From an uncultured Spirochaetaceae bacterium (GTDB lineage: Bacteria; Spirochaetota; Spirochaetia; Sphaerochaetales; Sphaerochaetaceae), in the NCBI GenBank assembly GCA_944389085.1, contig CALXLB010000025.1, positions 1 to 45,811 on the forward strand: DNA of 45,811 nucleotides. The letters are read 5' to 3'. Positions 42,206-45,811 of the stretch are shown piece by piece (the first letter of the stretch is position 1; the number at the start of each line of letters is the position of its first letter). Under the pieces are notes generated by a model. That model was not told the DNA's origin, did not search any database, and saw only the letters and a list, made by a program, of their open reading frames with translations. Position numbers and translations under genes: made by a program.

Positions 42206-43916
42206 TGCCTGGATTGTCACAGGTACCGATCCTCATCAGAGTGAATATGTAGCACCACGATGGAGAACCAGGGAGTTCATCTCTGGTTTCACCGGTTCTG
42301 CAGGGATTGTTGTTGTCACTCTTGATAAAGCCTTGCTTTGGACTGATAGCCGTTATTTCATCCAGGCAGAAAAAGAGATTGCAGGGACAGAGTATCAGTT
42401 AATGAAGCTTGAAACTCCCGGAACACCTGATTTCATGGAGTGGCTTGAAGCTAATATGGATGAGAACAGCCATGTAGGTGTCGATTCATCCAGTATCTCG
42501 ATTTCGCTTTTTGATAGTCTCTCAAAGCAGCTTTCTGAAAAAAATATCAGATTCGAAGCCACAGAGGATCTTATCTCACCGTTGTGGGAAAAGCGGCCAG
42601 AAGCACCTTGTTCGCCTGTCTGGCAGATGAGTGCGGAGAATACCGGCAGAAGCGCTTATGACAAAGTTGAAGATGTCCGTTCAGTTCTTCGCAAGAAGGG
42701 ACTGAGATGGACATTTATTTCCTCTCTTGATGATATTGCTTGGATTACCAATCTCCGTGCCGATGATATTCCATGTAATCCTGTCTTCGTCTCTTATCTT
42801 TTCATATCTCTGACAAAGGCTGTCCTTTTCATTGATAAAAAGAGATTTGAAGGGGAGAAAGAAATTCTTCAGGACGTGAAAAAGGTTTTCGAGATCAAAC
42901 CATATGAGGCAGTTCTTGAGGCTTTGCCAAAGCTAGCCAGAGGTGCTGGCTGTTTCTCTCCTGCCAAAGTCAGTGAAGTTTTCCATAAAGCACTTTCAGG
43001 AAAGAAGAATGTATTTTCTCCTGATATCACGACAATGATGAAGGCAAGGAAGAATAAAGCTGAGATGAAGTGCATGAGGCTCTCCCATATCTATGATGCT
43101 GCAGCTTATGTTTCATTTCTTGCCCGTCTTGACTGGAATGGTAAATACAACGAGATTGAGATAGCTGAATTATTGGAAGCAGAAAGAAAGAAGATTCCTG
43201 GATATATCGGGCCATCGTTCAATCCTATAGCAGGATACAGGGAACATGGGGCAATGTGCCATTATTCAGCGGATGAGGAGTCTTCCTCTGAAATCAAGGG
43301 CCATGGTCTTCTTGTGCTCGATACTGGTTCACAATTTGAATACGGTACTACTGATATCACAAGGACATTGCTCTTTGGCACCGAGGCGACAGAGGAAGAG
43401 AAGAGAGATTATACATTGGTCCTCAAAGGTCATCTTGCACTTGCAAGACAGCACTTTCCTGAAGGAACCAGAGGTGTGCAGCTTGATGCCATTGCCAAGC
43501 AGTTCTTATGGCAATATGGAGAGACTTTCTTTCATGGTACAGGACATGGAGTTGGCTGCTGTCTGAATGTACATGAAGGTCCTCATCGTATTTCAAATGC
43601 TTTGATAGATGTACCACTTCTTCCTGGGATGATAGTCTCAGATGAACCAGGTCTATATAAAGAAGACAGATATGGAATAAGAATTGAAAATCTTCTTGCT
43701 GTAAAAGAAGAAGAGAGGACAGAGTTCGGGGAATTCTATTCCTTTGAAGTACTTACGCTTGTACCTTATGAAAAGAGGCTGATTGACACATCATTGCTGA
43801 CGGAAGAGGAAAAGCAGCAGATAGATGATTATCATCAGCGTATTTTCAATGTTCTTCATGAACTTGTCGATAAAGATGTATTGAAATGGCTGGAGAATGC
43901 TACTTCCCCGCTTTGA
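42147..43916 (+). CDS. pepP: Xaa-Pro aminopeptidase, M24B family (three-domain)
   Basis: 589 aa from GTG 42147, chosen because TTGGAGG ends 7 nt upstream and inside lgt. Two creatinase-like N-terminal domains (RRELKERELDAWIVTGTDPHQSEY and DDIAWITNLRADDIPCNP) precede the pita-bread catalytic domain. The metal ligands are in LVLDTGSQFEYGTTDITRT, FHGTGHGVG and DEPGLYKEDRYGIRIEN. The size and layout match the eukaryote-like aminopeptidase P1. It removes N-terminal residues next to proline, probably in the cytoplasm. The gene symbol is by analogy. Confidence 0.9.
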   Translation: MDIGKRLTGLRRELKERELDAWIVTGTDPHQSEYVAPRWRTREFISGFTGSAGIVVVTLDKALLWTDSRYFIQAEKEIAGTEYQLMKLETPGTPDFMEWLEANMDENSHVGVDSSSISISLFDSLSKQLSEKNIRFEATEDLISPLWEKRPEAPCSPVWQMSAENTGRSAYDKVEDVRSVLRKKGLRWTFISSLDDIAWITNLRADDIPCNPVFVSYLFISLTKAVLFIDKKRFEGEKEILQDVKKVFEIKPYEAVLEALPKLARGAGCFSPAKVSEVFHKALSGKKNVFSPDITTMMKARKNKAEMKCMRLSHIYDAAAYVSFLARLDWNGKYNEIEIAELLEAERKKIPGYIGPSFNPIAGYREHGAMCHYSADEESSSEIKGHGLLVLDTGSQFEYGTTDITRTLLFGTEATEEEKRDYTLVLKGHLALARQHFPEGTRGVQLDAIAKQFLWQYGETFFHGTGHGVGCCLNVHEGPHRISNALIDVPLLPGMIVSDEPGLYKEDRYGIRIENLLAVKEEERTEFGEFYSFEVLTLVPYEKRLIDTSLLTEEEKQQIDDYHQRIFNVLHELVDKDVLKWLENATSPL

Positions 43917-43951
43917 GCCAATCCGGTATTATCAGGAAAGAGGAGAGTCTT

Positions 43952-45601
43952 ATGGTAGAACCACTTAAGAAAAACGGTAAGATTCAGCGCCGTGGTCCTG
44001 TGATGCTTGTCATCATGGATGGTGTAGGATTCGGAAAGTATAAAGATGGGGATGCTGTTGCATCCTCTATGACAAAAAATCTCGATGCACTTTATGCAAC
44101 GTGTCCTTGGACAAAGCTTAAAGCTCATGGAACAGCTGTCGGCCTTCCTTCCGATGCTGATATGGGAAACAGCGAAGTCGGCCATAATGCTATGGGATGT
44201 GGCAGAGTGTTTGCACAGGGGGCAAAGCTTGTATCCAATGCAATCACTTCAGGGGACATGTTCAAAGGTGCCACATGGCAGAAGCTTGTCGCCAATGTCG
44301 TGAAGAATAATTCGACCCTGCATTTCATCGGGCTTCTTTCTGATGGTAATGTCCATTCTCACATTGATCATCTGAAAGCAATGGTTGAAGAAGCTAAGAA
44401 AGAAGGTGTCAAGAAAGTTCGTGTACATGCACTTCTTGATGGTCGTGATGTAGGAGAGATGTCGGCTCTTGATTATTTTGATCCATTTGCTGAGTATCTT
44501 TCCTCTCTTTCCGCGGATGGCACATTCGATGCTCAGATTGCTTCTGGTGGCGGAAGAATGGTTATCACAATGGACCGCTACAATGCAGACTGGGATATGG
44601 TAAAACGTGGCTGGGAGACTCACGTACTGGGAGAGGGCAGACTGTTCTCTTCTGCTCATGAGGCCATTGAGACACTCAGAAAGGAAACCGGAGCTATTGA
44701 TCAGGATCTTCCTCCATTTGTTATCGGAAAAGACGGCAAAGCAGTTGGAACTATTGAGGATGGGGATTCTGTGATTCTCTTTAATTTCAGAGGTGATAGA
44801 GCTATTGAGCTTTCTCGCGCTTTTGATGAACCTGATTTCAATGAGTTCGATAGAAAGAGATGGCCGAAAGTCGAGTATGCTGGCATGATGGAATATGATG
44901 GAGACCTCCATATTCCACATCAGTATCTCGTTTCTCCTCCTGCTATCGACCGTGTTATGGCAGAGTATCTCTGTGCAACAGGTGTTAAACAGTTCTCGAT
45001 CTCAGAGACACAGAAATTCGGACATGTTACTTACTTCTTCAATGGTAACCGCTCTGGTAAGTTCGATGAGAAACTTGAAGATTATGTAGAGATTCCTTCT
45101 GATAAAGTTCCTTTTGAGCAGAGACCTTGGATGAAATGTGCTGAGATTACAGATCGCGTTATTGCTGAAATCGAGAGCGGCAAGTGGGATTTCATCAAGC
45201 TTAACTTCCCTAATGGTGATATGGTTGGACATACAGGTGTTTTCGAGGCGGTTGTCTGTTCCATGGAGGGCATGGATCTTCAGATTGGCAGACTTAAGGA
45301 AGCTATCGAAAAGGCTGGCGGAATCATGATTGTCACTGCAGATCATGGTAATGCCGATGATATGTTTGAGCATGATAAGAAGGGTAATGTTAAGACAAAA
45401 GAGAATGGTGAGCCAAAGGCTAAGACGTCTCATTCTCTTAACCCTGTACCATGTATCATCTATGATCCAGAGTATAATGGTGAATATTCTCAGACTCTGG
45501 AAGAGGGGCTGGGTATCTCATCAATTGCTGCAACTTGTATCAATCTTCTCGGATATGTACCACCAGAGGATTACGACAAGAGCATTGTTGATATGAACTG
45601 A
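43952..45601 (+). CDS. gpmI: 2,3-bisphosphoglycerate-independent phosphoglycerate mutase
   Basis: 549 aa from ATG 43952, with AGGAGAG about 6 nt upstream. It interconverts 3- and 2-phosphoglycerate through a phosphoserine intermediate and two Mn ions. VMLVIMDGVGFGKYKDGDAV opens the phosphatase domain, and the nucleophile is Ser74 in DMGNSEVGHNAMG. HALLDGRDVG and GRMVITMDRYNADWDMVKRG lie in the transferase domain, and late motifs include NGDMVGHTG and TADHGNADDM. Codon third positions are strongly T-rich, typical of a leading-strand, well-expressed gene. A structured terminator follows. Confidence 0.97.
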   Translation: MVEPLKKNGKIQRRGPVMLVIMDGVGFGKYKDGDAVASSMTKNLDALYATCPWTKLKAHGTAVGLPSDADMGNSEVGHNAMGCGRVFAQGAKLVSNAITSGDMFKGATWQKLVANVVKNNSTLHFIGLLSDGNVHSHIDHLKAMVEEAKKEGVKKVRVHALLDGRDVGEMSALDYFDPFAEYLSSLSADGTFDAQIASGGGRMVITMDRYNADWDMVKRGWETHVLGEGRLFSSAHEAIETLRKETGAIDQDLPPFVIGKDGKAVGTIEDGDSVILFNFRGDRAIELSRAFDEPDFNEFDRKRWPKVEYAGMMEYDGDLHIPHQYLVSPPAIDRVMAEYLCATGVKQFSISETQKFGHVTYFFNGNRSGKFDEKLEDYVEIPSDKVPFEQRPWMKCAEITDRVIAEIESGKWDFIKLNFPNGDMVGHTGVFEAVVCSMEGMDLQIGRLKEAIEKAGGIMIVTADHGNADDMFEHDKKGNVKTKENGEPKAKTSHSLNPVPCIIYDPEYNGEYSQTLEEGLGISSIAATCINLLGYVPPEDYDKSIVDMN

Positions 45602-45628
45602 AAGTAACCAGATTCTGGTTTTGTAGTG

Positions 45629-45667
45629 AACCCTTCAAGTTGGTTGTGAACCGATTTGAAGGGTTTT
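45629..45667 (+). terminator. gpmI terminator
   Basis: AACCCTTCAA (45629-45638) pairs with TTGAAGGGTT (45656-45665) and TT follows. The loop contains a nested GGTT/AACC helix (45642-45645 with 45649-45652). Confidence 0.75.
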
Positions 45668-45677
45668 GAATTTATGA

Positions 45678-45811
45678 TTACTGTCCGATGCTCTGCTTTA
45701 GGTTCTCGACTTCCGCGATTGTAAGCCCTGAGAACTTTGCAATCTTCTCAAGAGGAATGGAGCCATCGGCTAGCATATTGCGTGCAACTTCTTTTTTGTT
45801 TTCAGACTTTC
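45678..45811 (-). CDS. C-terminal end of an Rpn-like (PD-(D/E)XK nuclease family) protein, partial
   Basis: A leftward frame enters from the right edge and stops at TAA 45680. The 44 visible codons read through KKEVARNMLADGSIPLEKIA and FSGLTIAEVENLKQ. A tail of the form A.NLL..G.....IA..TGLS..E...L is common at the C-terminus of Rpn/YhgA-type nuclease proteins (often called transposases), where it follows a nuclease domain that would lie outside the window. Function and mobility cannot be judged from this fragment. Confidence 0.5.
   Translation of the reverse strand, partial: KSENKKEVARNMLADGSIPLEKIAKFSGLTIAEVENLKQSIGQ

Overview
The window looks like the replication-origin neighbourhood of a diderm bacterium with moderate-to-low GC. 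I favour a spirochaete (about 0.6). The reasons are a cyclophilin-FKBP dual-family immunophilin of the type described from Treponema, a lax lipobox on the solute-binding lipoprotein, an Lgt gene, and the gene order dnaA-dnaN-recF-DUF721-rpmH-rnpA-yidC-jag. No rRNA, CRISPR array or complete insertion sequence was seen.

Layout, left to right. (1) 1-3460: the 5' end of a leftward ftsY-like gene; a tRNA cluster with all four serine isoacceptors (UGA, GCU, CGA, GGA) and an Arg(GCG) tRNA; the small SRP RNA directly after the last tRNA; then dnaX-ybaB-recR, with a likely programmed frameshift in dnaX. (2) 3362-10121, leftward: an oligopeptide-type ABC importer without ATPases, an SDR dehydrogenase, an (alpha/alpha)6 glycoside hydrolase-like protein and a lipid kinase. 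(3) 10213-14430, rightward: nagA, pepD, a small unknown gene and a TraB-family membrane protein. (4) 14450-18542, leftward: parA-parB-immunophilin-radA. (5) 18657-20665: nfuA, then about 1.7 kb of AT-rich sequence without a credible gene, holding two parS sites. (6) 20666-25227: gyrB-gyrA leftward. (7) 25462-33782, rightward: dnaA, an oriC-like DnaA-box array, dnaN, recF, a DciA-like gene, rpmH, rnpA, yidC, jag, then a Fur/PerR-type regulator with rubrerythrin. (8) 33784-37027: a MerR-family gene divergent from a MATE exporter, and a PfkB kinase. (9) 37071-37714: a second DnaA-box array and a decayed oxidoreductase remnant. (10) 37729-45811: a sigma-54-activator-like AAA+ protein without an HTH, ctp-rsmE leftward, lgt-pepP-gpmI rightward, and the tail of an Rpn-like protein.

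Strand bias changes at dnaA. Third codon positions are A/C-rich in rightward genes to its left (nagA, nfuA) but T-rich in rightward genes from dnaA onward (dnaA, dnaN, gpmI). Leftward genes are T-rich to its left (parA, gyrB) and A-rich to its right (pfkB). This places the origin at about 25.3-27.1 kb, so the 37-kb DnaA-box array is a secondary cluster.

The strongest unusual signal is transcriptional. Ten genes (ftsY-like, dagK, nagA, traB, parA, dnaA, merR, pfkB, ctp, lgt) have a -10 hexamer 6-9 nt before the start codon and none has a well-placed Shine-Dalgarno sequence. This implies leaderless or nearly leaderless mRNAs. Other genes in the same window use ordinary TTGACA-like/TATAAT-like promoters with 17-bp spacers and clear Shine-Dalgarno sites.
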